Shown piece after piece: positions 17,033 to 25,395 of a stretch of DNA of 64,000 nucleotides. The stretch is taken from NCBI GenBank assembly GCA_023412715.1, contig JAEZCC010000025.1:62001-126000 (forward strand), read 5' to 3'. Source of the DNA: Bacillota bacterium. Lineage in GTDB: Bacteria > Bacillota > Clostridia > Oscillospirales > Acutalibacteraceae. Every line of letters starts with the position of its first letter. Position 1 is the first letter of the stretch. The notes beneath the pieces are model-generated. The model was not told the origin of the DNA, did no database searches, and saw only the letters and a program-made list of their open reading frames with translations. Position numbers and translations under genes: made by a program.

Positions 17033-17143
17033 GTTGCCAGAGACGGAGCCGCACCGTTCTTTGGTACACATGTTCTACCCTCCTCAATATACCCCTCAAG
17101 CTAATGAAAAAAGACCTGACCTTTTCGGATCAGGTCTTTTTTC
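17033..17143 (+). ncRNA. Candidate small RNA with C-rich anti-Shine-Dalgarno motifs
   Basis: About 110 nt between a -10 element and a strong intrinsic terminator, without an ORF. It contains a small hairpin ACGG-agccgca-CCGT and then an unpaired-looking stretch with CTACCCTCCTC and ATACCCCTC, complementary to ribosome-binding sites. This resembles C-rich seed regions of known Gram-positive trans-acting sRNAs such as RsaE/RoxS, but I do not recognise the family. The 5' end is inferred from the -10. Confidence 0.4.
17107..17143 (+). terminator. Intrinsic terminator
   Basis: GACCTGA (17113) pairs with TCAGGTC (17130) and is extended by A/T pairing, with a T-run to 17142. Confidence 0.85.
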
Positions 17144-17189
17144 ATGAAAAGCGGACGTTCAAAAAATATTTGCCGAAAGCCTTTTTGCG

Positions 17190-17219
17190 GAATATCGTGC
17201 CACTTTTAGGGTCAAAATA
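17190..17219 (+). promoter_or_regulatory. Possible sigma-F-like promoter before the LytM gene
   Basis: GGTCAAAATA matches the forespore sigma-F -10 pattern GGNNANANTR. GAATA lies 15 bp upstream, one mismatch from GYATA. The implied start site would sit almost on the ribosome-binding site, which counts against it. Confidence 0.3.
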
Positions 17220-17237
17220 CAGACGGAGGTGGCACAT

Positions 17238-17933
17238 TTGAATCTTCACATACAAAAAAGCGGAAAAAGCAATAAAGGGTTCTATATCGCGCTCGGCGTG
17301 TGCCTGATTGCGGTGGGCGTGGCCGCCTGGACGACCTACGACAGCGTGTCGAACTACGCGGTGCCCCAGGACAACTCGCAGAGCCAGACGACAAAAGCGA
17401 ACGATACGGTCAGCGGGATTTTTGTGACGGAATCTTCGGAACCGTCCTCCTCCGCGGCGCCGGCTTCCAGCGCTCCGGCGGTTTCCAGCCAGCCGCCGGC
17501 GGTTTCGCACCCGGCGACAAAGCCGGCAAGCGTAACGGCCCAGACATTTTCGTACCCTGTGGGGAAAACGATCCTTCAAAAATTCAGCAAGGACCCCGTT
17601 TTCAGCAAGACGACGCAGGACTGGCGCGCCCATACCGGCATTGACCTGAGCGCCGCCGCAGGCACCTCGGTGACCGCTTCCGCCGACGGCACGGTCCGGA
17701 AGGTCTACAAGGACGACCGGCTGGGCAATATTGTGTCCGTCAGCCACGGAAGCTATGAGTTCCATTACTGCGGGCTGGCCGAGACAGCCGTAAAGGCCGG
17801 AGACGCCGTCGCGCAGGGCCAGAAGCTGGGCACGGTCGGCAGCGTCCCCATCGAGAGCCAGGAGGCTTCGCACCTGCACCTTGAGGTGCTGAAGGACGGG
17901 CAGTATGTGGATCCCCTCTCCGTTCTGGAGTAA
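17238..17933 (+). CDS. LytM (M23) domain protein, SpoIIQ-like
   Basis: A 231-aa protein with a single N-terminal transmembrane helix (about residues 17-34), a Ser/Pro/Ala-rich linker (to about 100), and a C-terminal M23/LytM domain. The zinc motif HTGIDLSA and the second motif HLHLEV are both present, so unlike B. subtilis SpoIIQ the active site looks intact. SpoIIQ spans the forespore membrane and pairs with SpoIIIAH during engulfment. Size and topology fit, but a general cell-wall peptidase is possible. The start is TTG with GGAGG 8 nt upstream; a GTG nine bases earlier overlaps that site. Confidence 0.7.
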   Translation: MNLHIQKSGKSNKGFYIALGVCLIAVGVAAWTTYDSVSNYAVPQDNSQSQTTKANDTVSGIFVTESSEPSSSAAPASSAPAVSSQPPAVSHPATKPASVTAQTFSYPVGKTILQKFSKDPVFSKTTQDWRAHTGIDLSAAAGTSVTASADGTVRKVYKDDRLGNIVSVSHGSYEFHYCGLAETAVKAGDAVAQGQKLGTVGSVPIESQEASHLHLEVLKDGQYVDPLSVLE

Positions 17934-17995
17934 GGGGCGCCTCTTACGGCCCGGCGGTGCGCCGCCGATGCGGCCCCAGAATTCCGGCAAAGCCG

Positions 17996-18030
17996 AAACC
18001 CGCTGCATCCGAAGGGCGCAGCGGGTTTTT
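17996..18030 (+). terminator. Intrinsic terminator
   Basis: ACCCGCTGC (17998) pairs with GCAGCGGGT (18018), followed by five T. It ends the LytM gene transcript. The remaining 200 bp to the next gene is AT-rich without a clear ORF. Confidence 0.85.
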
Positions 18031-18253
18031 GACGGCCGCGCGGGCGGAACGGCGCGGAAACTTGAAAGTTCTTTCCAGTTATGTTATGATAAGCATGTGA
18101 GAATATCGTACAATTTTTTGTTATGTTTTGTTAACAATATGTTAATATTCCATACATTTTTTCTCACAACAATTCCTTCATTTTTCTGCTATACTGGTTC
18201 CCGACAGCGAATAGATATTAAATGTAAAATTACGAATGAAAGGATGCGGAAAT

Positions 18254-18706
18254 TTGGAAAAAGGTAAAACGGTCCTCGTCTGCGTCACGGGTCAGCACGA
18301 CTGCGACCGGCTGATCCGCACCGGAAAAGAAATCGCGCTGGAGCAGGCTCTTTCCATGCAGGTGCTGTGCGTGCAGCCCAATTCCTCTGGGTTCGACGCG
18401 GACTGCGAAGAGCTGGAGTACCTTCGGCAGACGGCAAGGGACGCGGGAGCGGAGATGTCGGTCTATTTCAACGACGACGCCCCGCTGACTGCGGCAAGCG
18501 TGGCGAAGCACATCGGCGCCGCGCACATCGTGACAGGCATGGCCGGCCCGGAGGGCACCCCGGCAAGCGGATTCATTGAACTCCTACATAAGCTCCTCCC
18601 GACCGTGCCGATCAGCATGGTGGCAAAAGACAGGACCATTTACAACATCTGCCCGACCAGAAGAGACGAAAAAGCGGCAAAATCCATTTCGTTGAAAAGC
18701 ATATGA
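18254..18706 (+). CDS. Universal-stress-protein-like nucleotide-binding-fold protein
   Basis: A 150-aa cytoplasmic protein with alternating strands and helices as in Usp/KdpD-sensor domains (TVLVCVTGQHDCDRLIRTG at the start, then VLCVQPN). The C-terminal helix region is basic. I call it Usp-like only from pattern; the usual G-x2-G-x9-G(S/T) nucleotide loop is not clear. The start chosen is TTG with GAAAGGA about 10 nt before it; an in-frame ATG at 18236 has no ribosome-binding site. Confidence 0.55.
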   Translation: MEKGKTVLVCVTGQHDCDRLIRTGKEIALEQALSMQVLCVQPNSSGFDADCEELEYLRQTARDAGAEMSVYFNDDAPLTAASVAKHIGAAHIVTGMAGPEGTPASGFIELLHKLLPTVPISMVAKDRTIYNICPTRRDEKAAKSISLKSI

Positions 18707-18741
18707 AAAGCCGTCCCGCAAACGCGGGACGGCTTCTTTTT
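18707..18741. terminator. Bidirectional terminator
   Basis: AAGCCGTCCCGC pairs with GCGGGACGGCTT around an AAAC loop, with T-rich flanks on both strands. It serves the Usp-like gene and the convergent deacetylase gene. Confidence 0.85.
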
Positions 18742-18745
18742 ACGG

Positions 18746-19639
18746 TCAGCCCCCGAAAACGAACGGAGTGCTGTCGACCGGCGGATCGAGCGCGGCAAAC
18801 CGGTAGCCTTCGCCCTGCAGGGTCCGGATGAACGCCGGGATCTCCCCGAGGGTCGCCTGTTTCGTCGCAGAATTATGGAACAGCACGACGGACACGCGGT
18901 GTTTCCGCACGCCGTCCAGGGAGTTTTTCAGAATGTTCGCGGCGCTCGTCTTTGCGGAGCCGTCGCCGGAGCTGACGTTCCAGTCGTAGTACACATACCC
19001 TCGCTGTTTCAGGCCTTTCTTCAGTTCCCCGCTGATTCTTCTGTTGTAGTCGTTGATGCTTCCCCCGGCAAAGCGGAAAAGCTTTGTGTCCACGCCGGTG
19101 GCGTCAAGAATCAGACTGTGCATTTTATCGGCGTCTTCAAAAAAGGCGCTGCCGGAAGCATAGATCTTCCGGTAGTCGTGCGTGTAGCTGTGGACCCCGA
19201 TCGCATGGCCGCGGCCGGCGATCTCTTTCAGGTCGGCCGTCTCGTTCTTGTCGAACGTGCCCACGACAAAAAAGGTCGCCTTCACGCGGTACTGGTCAAG
19301 AACGTTCAGCAGAGGCACCGTCAGGTCGGAGGGGCCGTCGTCAAACGTCATGTAGACCACTCTCCCGGCGGGAAGAGGCGGGACCTGACTGCCGGCCGCC
19401 GGCGGCTGTACGTTCTGCGCGGCGGAAGAAGCCGGGCTTCGGGAAGACGCCGCGGCCGGGGACGACGCGGAGGAGGACGCCGGCGAAGCGCCCGCCGGCA
19501 CCGCGGGGGCGGCAAGGCGGAGCGTCTCGCCCCCGCCGAATGCGCCGAAAGCGAAAGCTGCGGCAACACAAATCCCACCGACTGCGGCAAGGCCCGCGCT
19601 CACCAGAAATATTCTGTTGCGAATCTTGTGAATTTTCAA
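18746..19639 (-). CDS. Polysaccharide deacetylase (NodB domain), membrane-anchored
   Basis: A 297-aa protein. An N-terminal helix (about residues 8-30) anchors or exports it, an Ala/Ser/Pro-rich linker follows, and then a NodB domain with motif 1 TFDDGPSD, motif 2 HSYTH and the later LFHNS. It would remove acetyl groups from peptidoglycan GlcNAc or MurNAc outside the membrane. Motif 3 is atypical (RFAGGS rather than RxPY), as in the PdaA-like/YheN group. The start is TTG with AGGAAGGG 8 nt upstream. It converges on the Usp-like gene. Confidence 0.82.
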   Translation of the reverse strand: MKIHKIRNRIFLVSAGLAAVGGICVAAAFAFGAFGGGETLRLAAPAVPAGASPASSSASSPAAASSRSPASSAAQNVQPPAAGSQVPPLPAGRVVYMTFDDGPSDLTVPLLNVLDQYRVKATFFVVGTFDKNETADLKEIAGRGHAIGVHSYTHDYRKIYASGSAFFEDADKMHSLILDATGVDTKLFRFAGGSINDYNRRISGELKKGLKQRGYVYYDWNVSSGDGSAKTSAANILKNSLDGVRKHRVSVVLFHNSATKQATLGEIPAFIRTLQGEGYRFAALDPPVDSTPFVFGG

Positions 19640-19699
19640 GCTGCACACCCTTCCTGGGTCCGACAAAAATCAGTCCGATCCGACACCTCTGTACCTCTG

Positions 19700-19727
19700 A
19701 TTATATGCTTCCCGCCCGTAAAATCAA
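19700..19727 (-). promoter_or_regulatory. Promoter of the polysaccharide deacetylase gene
   Basis: Minus-strand -35 TTGATT and -10 TATAAT with a 16-bp spacer, about 60 bp upstream of the TTG start and after the urtE stop. Confidence 0.55.
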
Positions 19728-19774
19728 TGGATTTAACGGAACTGTAACCTGCCATCTTTTCGCTGCGAGCCCGC

Positions 19775-20476
19775 TCAGACGGAAAGGAACTGCCGCGCCT
19801 GCGCCGCGTCCAGATCCGCCGTTTTACCGCGGCGGACGACCAGGCCCTTCTGAAGGATGAGATAGTCCTGCGACATGAGGCGGGCGAACCCGAGGTTCTG
19901 CTCGACCAGCACGACGGACAGCTCCATCTCGCGGCAGACGCGGGTCAGAATCTCGCCCAGTTCTTCCACGACGCTGGGCTGGATTCCCTCGGTCGGTTCG
20001 TCCAGCAGCAGAAGCTTCGGCGAAGGCATCAGCGCCCTGGCAAGGGCCAGCTGCTGCTGCTGCCCGCCGGAAAGGACCCCGCCCTTCCGGTCCAGATGGT
20101 CCCGCAGGGCCGGAAAATAAGAAAGCATCTGTTCCCTGCGGCGCGCCACGGCCTTCGGATCCTTCCAGCCGAGGCAGCCGAGCTCAAGATTTTCGCGCAC
20201 GGTGAAATGCGGAAAAATCTCCCTGCCCTGCGGCACATAGCCGATGCCCGCCCGCGCGCGCCGGCACGGCCGGAGGCCCGACATCTCTTTCCCCTGAAAG
20301 CACGCCCTGCCGCCGGAAAGCGGCAGCAGGCCGACAATACCCTTGAGCAGCGTCGTCTTGCCTGCGCCGTTGCGCCCCAGCACGGCGATCCGCCGCCCGT
20401 CGCCCAGCGAAAACGACACGCCGTTTACCGCGCGGCTTTTGCCGTAGCTGACTTTCACATCTTCGAGGACGAGCAC
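19775..20476 (-). CDS. urtE: Urea-type ABC transporter ATPase UrtE
   Basis: A 233-aa branched-chain/urea family ATPase, LivF-like. Walker A GRNGAGKT, Q-loop YVPQGREIFPHFTV, signature LSGGQQQQLA, Walker B LLLLDEPTEGIQP. The TEGIQP sequence is characteristic of UrtE. The start is GTG after GGAGG. It overlaps urtD by 22 bp and is the last gene of urtABCDE. Confidence 0.88.
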   Translation of the reverse strand: MLVLEDVKVSYGKSRAVNGVSFSLGDGRRIAVLGRNGAGKTTLLKGIVGLLPLSGGRACFQGKEMSGLRPCRRARAGIGYVPQGREIFPHFTVRENLELGCLGWKDPKAVARRREQMLSYFPALRDHLDRKGGVLSGGQQQQLALARALMPSPKLLLLDEPTEGIQPSVVEELGEILTRVCREMELSVVLVEQNLGFARLMSQDYLILQKGLVVRRGKTADLDAAQARQFLSV

Positions 20477-21234
20477 GGCGCATCCTCCCCTTTCCGCGAA
20501 GATTTCAGGTAGACCCGCACGACCTCGGGGTCTTTTTCGATCTGCGCAAGCGGTCCCTCGGCCAGCACCCTGCCCATGTGGAGCACCGTGACGGTTTCGG
20601 CCACCTGCCGGACAAACTCCATATCGTGCTCCACGACCAGGACCGTATGATCCTCCAGCAGGCTTCTGACCAGCTTGCCCGTCTGCCTCGTCTCCTGCGA
20701 GGTCATGCCGGCCGTCGGCTCGTCAAGGATCATCAGGCGCGGCGACTGCATCATCAGCATGCCAATCTCGATCCACTGCCGCTCCCCGTGCGAAAGCTCG
20801 CACGCCATGAGCGCCCGCTTGCCCAGAAGGCCGATTTTTTCCAGCACCTCATACGCGCGCAGGCGATCGCCGCGCGGCACCCTGCGGAACAGCGAACGCG
20901 CGGTGTTCCCGCGGTACGGCGCTGCAAGCTCGAGGTTCTGCAGCACCGTCATGTTCTCGAACAGGTTCGGCCCCTGAAATTTGCGCCCGATGCCGTACCG
21001 CCGCGCGATCTCGTGCGGCGCCCTGCCGGTGATGTCGCGCCCGCCGAAAATCACCTTCCCCCGCGTCGGCCTCGTGCGGCCGGTAATCAGATCCATCAGG
21101 GTCGTCTTGCCGGCGCCGTTCGGGCCGATGACGACCCGCAGCTCGCCCTCGCCGACGGAAAAATCCACATCCGAAAGAGCCCAGAACCCGCTGAAACAGA
21201 CGGAAAGCCCCTCCGTCCTCAAAAGCTCAGGCAC
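20455..21234 (-). CDS. urtD: Urea-type ABC transporter ATPase UrtD
   Basis: A 259-aa LivG-like ATPase. Walker A GPNGAGKT, signature ELSHGERQWIEI (the H and W are typical of UrtD), Walker B LMILDEPTAGM, H-loop VEHDM. The C-terminal extension ending VYLKSSRK is family-typical. It overlaps urtC by 8 bp. Confidence 0.9.
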   Translation of the reverse strand: MPELLRTEGLSVCFSGFWALSDVDFSVGEGELRVVIGPNGAGKTTLMDLITGRTRPTRGKVIFGGRDITGRAPHEIARRYGIGRKFQGPNLFENMTVLQNLELAAPYRGNTARSLFRRVPRGDRLRAYEVLEKIGLLGKRALMACELSHGERQWIEIGMLMMQSPRLMILDEPTAGMTSQETRQTGKLVRSLLEDHTVLVVEHDMEFVRQVAETVTVLHMGRVLAEGPLAQIEKDPEVVRVYLKSSRKGEDAPCSSSKM

Positions 21235-22276
21235 GGTTTTTCCCCTCCCCCCTGCGAGCGCGTTCCCTCGCGAAGCGGACGACCGCGCCGGCCAGGCCGT
21301 CCGGAACGAAAAGCACCACCGCGAGAATCGAAAGGCCCAGCAGAAGCTGCCAGTAGAAACCGAAATGCTCGGAAAGCGCGTTGCCCAGCACGTTGACCAG
21401 CAGGGTGCCGAGCGCCGCGCCGGTCAGGTTTCCGCGGCCGCCGAGCGCAAGCCAGACGATTGCCGCCGTGGAAAATTCCATGCCCACGTCGTTCGGGGCA
21501 ATCATCCCGTTCACCGGCACGTACAGCACGCCGGCCAGACCCGCCAGCGCGCCGGAGACCGCGAACGCCGCCGTCTTGAAGCGCGCCTGGTCGCACCCCA
21601 GAAATTCGAGGCGGGCCTCGTTTTCGCGGATGCCCTGAAGGATCAGCCCGAAGCGCGAAGCCGCGAGCAGGCGGCAGAACGCGTAGACCAGAAGGACGAA
21701 AAAGAAGACGAAATAATACGCCTGCTGAAGCGACAGAGTCTCCCCGAACAGCGAAAGGCCAGGCAGCCCGCCGATCCCGTTGAAGCCGCCCGTGTATTTC
21801 TGCTGGCTCTGGATGAACAGGTTGAAAACCGACGCGATGGCGAGCGTGATGACGGAAAAAAACACGCCCCCGACGCGGCTGAAAAACAGGAAGCGGCCCA
21901 GAAGGGCGGCAAACAGGGCCGGCAGCAGGATGCCCGCGAACGCCGCGGCGAAGGGGTTCGAAATCAGCCTGAGCCAGACCGGCGCCTGCGTGACGCCGTA
22001 CCGCGCCATGAAGTCCGGCACGCCTCCCCCCGCGGAAGCGGAGAGCGACAGCGCCATGACATACCCGCCCATGCCGAACAGCACCGCGTGCCCCAGGTCC
22101 ATCAGCCCGGCATACCCCCAGAGGATGTCGAGGGAATAGGCGAAGATGAGGAAGACCAGGTATTTTTCAATCAGCTGCGTATAGAACGCCGAACCGCAAA
22201 GGGGAAACAGCGCCAGGACGAGGAAAAGCGCATAGTCGATGTATCGGTTGACCGGAACGCGGGAAAGACGCACCAT
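21227..22276 (-). CDS. urtC: Urea-type ABC transporter permease UrtC
   Basis: A 349-aa permease of the LivM type with about ten hydrophobic helices. The segment GYAGLMDLGHAVLFGMGGY and the conserved cytoplasmic loop IRENEARLEFLGCD match UrtC. The longer central loop carrying the FNGIGGLPG sequence is also typical. The gene is 1 bp from urtB. Confidence 0.9.
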   Translation of the reverse strand: MVRLSRVPVNRYIDYALFLVLALFPLCGSAFYTQLIEKYLVFLIFAYSLDILWGYAGLMDLGHAVLFGMGGYVMALSLSASAGGGVPDFMARYGVTQAPVWLRLISNPFAAAFAGILLPALFAALLGRFLFFSRVGGVFFSVITLAIASVFNLFIQSQQKYTGGFNGIGGLPGLSLFGETLSLQQAYYFVFFFVLLVYAFCRLLAASRFGLILQGIRENEARLEFLGCDQARFKTAAFAVSGALAGLAGVLYVPVNGMIAPNDVGMEFSTAAIVWLALGGRGNLTGAALGTLLVNVLGNALSEHFGFYWQLLLGLSILAVVLFVPDGLAGAVVRFARERARRGEGKNRA

Positions 22277-22277
22277 G

Positions 22278-23141
22278 TCACCTTCCCTCCTTTTTCGTGA
22301 ACAGCCCTTCCGGTTTGAAGCGGATGGCGAAGATAATCAAAAGGAAAACAACGATGTTGGCAAGCACGTCATTGCTGACGCCGCCGAGCAGCGCGGTGGA
22401 TTCGCCGACCATGAGGGAGCCGACCGTCGTGCCGAAGAACGACGCGACCCCGCCCACGACGGACGTCATGAAAGAGGTGACGAGGTACGGCGCGCCCATG
22501 AACGGGGAGACGCTTTTGACCGGCGCGACCAGCGCCCCGGCGAGGCCCGCAAGCCCGCTGCCGAACGCAAAGGTCAGCGTGTCGACCCGGGAAGCGTCGA
22601 TGCCGAGGCATTCCGCCATGCCGCGGTTCTGCGAGATTGCGCGGACCCGCTTGCCGAACCGCGTTTTTTTCAGCAGCAGGACCGTCCCGAGAACCGCCGC
22701 CGCCACGAACAGCACGGTGAAAATATTGTAGTACGGCACCACGGCCTTCCCGAACGCGAGCTTGCCTTCAATGGGGATGGCGACGTACTGCGACTGCGCG
22801 CCGAACAGCAGGTTGGTCGTCTGCTGCAGCACGACGGAAACGCCGAACGTGGCCAGCATGGTTTCCGCGGGGCGCCCCACCAGCCGCTTGACCACCAGAA
22901 GCTCAATCAGCGCGCCGGCCGCAGCCGTTACGAGGGCGGCCGCAGCCATCGCCAGGGCAAAGCTCTGCCCCAGCACCTGCGTCACATAAAAGGTCGTGTA
23001 GGCGCCTATCATAATCAGTTCGCCGTGGGCGAGGTTGATGACGTTCATCAACCCGCAGATAATCACCATGCCCAGCGCGGCAATCAGAATCAGCGCCGAA
23101 GAATTGAAGCCGTTCAAAAGCAGCGCGAAAAAGCTGTCCAT
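22278..23141 (-). CDS. urtB: Urea-type ABC transporter permease UrtB
   Basis: A 287-aa LivH-like permease with the conserved start GFNSSALILIAALGMVIICG, then MNVINLAHGELIMIGAY, and the cytoplasmic coupling segment RAISQNRGMAECLGID. It lacks the long N-terminal periplasmic extension of proteobacterial UrtB. 82 bp after urtA. Confidence 0.9.
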   Translation of the reverse strand: MDSFFALLLNGFNSSALILIAALGMVIICGLMNVINLAHGELIMIGAYTTFYVTQVLGQSFALAMAAAALVTAAAGALIELLVVKRLVGRPAETMLATFGVSVVLQQTTNLLFGAQSQYVAIPIEGKLAFGKAVVPYYNIFTVLFVAAAVLGTVLLLKKTRFGKRVRAISQNRGMAECLGIDASRVDTLTFAFGSGLAGLAGALVAPVKSVSPFMGAPYLVTSFMTSVVGGVASFFGTTVGSLMVGESTALLGGVSNDVLANIVVFLLIIFAIRFKPEGLFTKKEGR

Positions 23142-23223
23142 CGTTCTCTGTCACCTCACCAATCTGCGCAGAAAGCCGGGGCGTCCCGGAGCGCCGAGGC
23201 GTTCCGGGACGATGGTTTGAAAG

Positions 23224-24408
23224 TCATGGCTTCGGGTCAATCGTCTTTTCCGACTCGTAGAGCACGTTGATTTCGCCCTTGTCGTCCACCTTGCCGATGC
23301 GGCAGTACAGGTGGGCGTGGTTGTTCTCCGCGTCTATGAAGATGGTGCCGGAGGGGGAGTCGATGGTCAGGCCCTTGAACGCCGCGATGACGTCCTGGGT
23401 GTTATAGGGATCCTTGACCTTTTTCATCGCTTCCGCCAGGAACTTCGCGCCGTTGTAGCCGCCGACGACCGCATAGGTCGGCTCCGTGCCGTCCTTGACT
23501 TTTTCGGCGTATTCCTTGACGAACGCCTGGTTCACCGCGTTCTTTACATTCTTGAAATAGTCCACGCAGACATAGCTGTCCTTCGCCGCCGGAACGCCGA
23601 TGGATTTCAGCACCGTTTCGTTCGTCGTGAGGCTCGCGATGGTCGCCGTGAGGCCGTAGGAGGAATACTGCTTGTAGAAGGCCACATTGCTGTCGCCGGT
23701 CAGCTCGCTGTAGATGATGTCCGGCTCCGAGATTTTGATTTTGTTGAGGACGGACGAGAAGTCCGTGCTGCCGTAAGGGACGTATTCCTCCCCGACGACC
23801 GTCCCGCCGCCCGACGCGAGGTACTGCTTTGCCAGCTTGTTTTCCACCTGCGGGTAGATAAAGTCGCAGCCGATGAGGAAGAATTTCTTGCCCACGTTCT
23901 GGAGCAGCCAGTTCACAAAGATTTCCGCCTGCTGGTTGGGGACGCAGCCGACGCAGACGATGTTCTTCGACTGCATCTGACCTTCGTAGGACTGCGGGTA
24001 CACGAGCAGGGATCGATACTGTTCCACGACGGGCTTGACGGCCCTCAAGGCGGAGGACGAGCAGGTGCCGATAATGGCCGCGACCTTTTCGTCGAGGATG
24101 AGCTTGCGGGCCTTGTCGGCCGCCTTCGCCGGGTCGGAGGCATAATCCGCGAACACGGACTCGATCTGCCTGCCGTTGATGCCGCCAGCCGCGTTGATCT
24201 GCGCGATGGCGAGCTTCGTGCCGTCGTACAGCTGCTTTTCGCTGACCGACGTGACGCCGCTGAGCGAGTACAGCACACCGATTTTAATGGTCTGCGCGCC
24301 TGAAGAGACGGACGCGCCCGTAGATTGACTGCCGCCGCATCCGGTCAGAAGCCCTGCAAGCAGAACCGCGCCGGCGCCGGCAAGGAACAGAGCGACTTTT
24401 CTTTTCAT
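23224..24408 (-). CDS. urtA: Urea/short-amide ABC transporter substrate-binding lipoprotein UrtA
   Basis: A 394-aa type I periplasmic-binding-fold lipoprotein. A signal peptide ends in the lipobox LLTGCGG, so it should be anchored to the membrane outer face. The body (IKIGVLYSLSGVTSVSEKQL, then IIGTCSSSALRAVKP and LVYPQSYEG) matches the UrtA/FmdD/AmiC family, which bind urea, formamide or short amides. The ligand is not certain and no urease or amidase gene is in the window. The ATG chosen has GGGAG 10 nt upstream; earlier in-frame starts would disturb the signal peptide. Confidence 0.88.
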   Translation of the reverse strand: MKRKVALFLAGAGAVLLAGLLTGCGGSQSTGASVSSGAQTIKIGVLYSLSGVTSVSEKQLYDGTKLAIAQINAAGGINGRQIESVFADYASDPAKAADKARKLILDEKVAAIIGTCSSSALRAVKPVVEQYRSLLVYPQSYEGQMQSKNIVCVGCVPNQQAEIFVNWLLQNVGKKFFLIGCDFIYPQVENKLAKQYLASGGGTVVGEEYVPYGSTDFSSVLNKIKISEPDIIYSELTGDSNVAFYKQYSSYGLTATIASLTTNETVLKSIGVPAAKDSYVCVDYFKNVKNAVNQAFVKEYAEKVKDGTEPTYAVVGGYNGAKFLAEAMKKVKDPYNTQDVIAAFKGLTIDSPSGTIFIDAENNHAHLYCRIGKVDDKGEINVLYESEKTIDPKP

Positions 24409-24493
24409 AAGATTCATCTCCCGAAAATCTCCGGATTTCTTTCCGAGCACTTCGGGTTTATACTATTCCCAGCGGAGAAATAACGTGCATGGC

Positions 24494-24583
24494 TGCGCGG
24501 CGGGGTGCCGCTCTCAGGCCGCGCCGTTTCGCTAAGCGAAAATTCCGGACTACGACTGGCGCGAGAGTTCAAGGGCGCTCCCG
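24494..24583 (+). repeat. Dispersed structured repeat, copy C
   Basis: It shares the end TGCGCGGCG-GGTGCC and the block TGGCGCGAGAGTT with copy A, has the middle arm TTTCGC-taa-GCGAAA, and ends in CTCCCG. It lies 86 bp upstream of the urtA start codon. The terminal arm is weaker than in copies A and B. Confidence 0.7.
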
Positions 24584-24647
24584 AGCTTTGCCGGTGAAGC
24601 CGACTTTTTGCCTCCGGGAACGCTCTCAATTAGGATCTTTGTGTATC

Positions 24648-24676
24648 GTGACATCTTTCCGAATATGCGGTATACT
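24648..24676 (+). promoter_or_regulatory. Promoter of the SF0329-like gene
   Basis: GTGACA and TATACT with a 17-bp spacer, about 80 bp upstream of the ATG. The -35 deviates at the first base. Confidence 0.45.
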
Positions 24677-24756
24677 GAATGAGACAAACAGGAAGCTGCA
24701 AGGGTAGTTTTGAATTGCGGATGATTTATAATCTGAAAAAGGATAAGGATAATGAC

Positions 24757-25260
24757 ATGGATCATTACAAATCGTGGGCAGGGCTCAATAAGCAATTAAG
24801 CGAAAACTTGTGCGATCCATTAAAGAACAGGGTTACATATTTCCTTACGCGGTATCACGATGTGCATAACGCCTGGGGACGAGCGGCCATTCTATTGGAT
24901 GGTAAAGAACTTGTCTGTTTTTCGTGGATAGAAATGTATCACCAAGAATTTGACATTTCCGCTTTACATAAAGAAAAACCGGAAAGCTCTTATGAGGAAA
25001 TGATCGCAAGAATGAAACCAAAATGGGATGCTGACTGTACTTATTGTGAGATGGATTTTTTGGATGCCATACTTCAATTTCGCAATATGTCTGTTCAAGT
25101 TGCTCTCGAATCCGAAAACTACATTATCAAAATATTGGCGATCATGGACAGGCGCGTCGGTAAAAGGGCACTGTTACAAACCGTTGCAGATGCGAAATAC
25201 AAAAAACTCCCGACTTGGGTGCAACAGTTTTACGAACTGCGGCTATCCCAAATATCGTGA
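24757..25260 (+). CDS. SF0329-like small protein of unknown function
   Basis: A 167-aa soluble protein with no signal or membrane segment. The opening WAGLNKQLSENLCDPLKNR, then TRYHDVHNAWGRAAILLDGK, resembles what I recall of the SF0329 family (uncharacterised). The C-terminal half is helical and basic. Base composition is plainly more AT-rich than every neighbour, suggesting recent acquisition, and it sits beside repeat copy C. The ATG has AAGGAT upstream; 26 further in-frame codons upstream are unlikely to be used. Confidence 0.65.
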   Translation: MDHYKSWAGLNKQLSENLCDPLKNRVTYFLTRYHDVHNAWGRAAILLDGKELVCFSWIEMYHQEFDISALHKEKPESSYEEMIARMKPKWDADCTYCEMDFLDAILQFRNMSVQVALESENYIIKILAIMDRRVGKRALLQTVADAKYKKLPTWVQQFYELRLSQIS

Positions 25261-25305
25261 GGGCATAGATGTCATACAAGTCTGACAAATTCCAATTGAT
25301 ACAAC

Positions 25306-25335
25306 AGAAAAGCCCGCAGAATTTCTTCTGCGGGC
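25306..25335 (-). terminator. Intrinsic terminator of the SDR gene
   Basis: GCCCGCAGAA pairs with TTCTGCGGGC around a 4-nt loop, with TTTTCT following on the minus strand. Confidence 0.8.
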
Positions 25336-25395
25336 AAAGGCTGCAAACCGGGCCGGTGGACAATTCGTTTTTCCTATCTCTCAAGACACCGGAAC

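Noticed and set aside
24414..24629. 71-codon minus-strand ORF upstream of urtA
   Set aside because: It consists of repeat copy C plus leader sequence, overlaps the urtA start and has no ribosome-binding site of its own. I explain it by the repeat.
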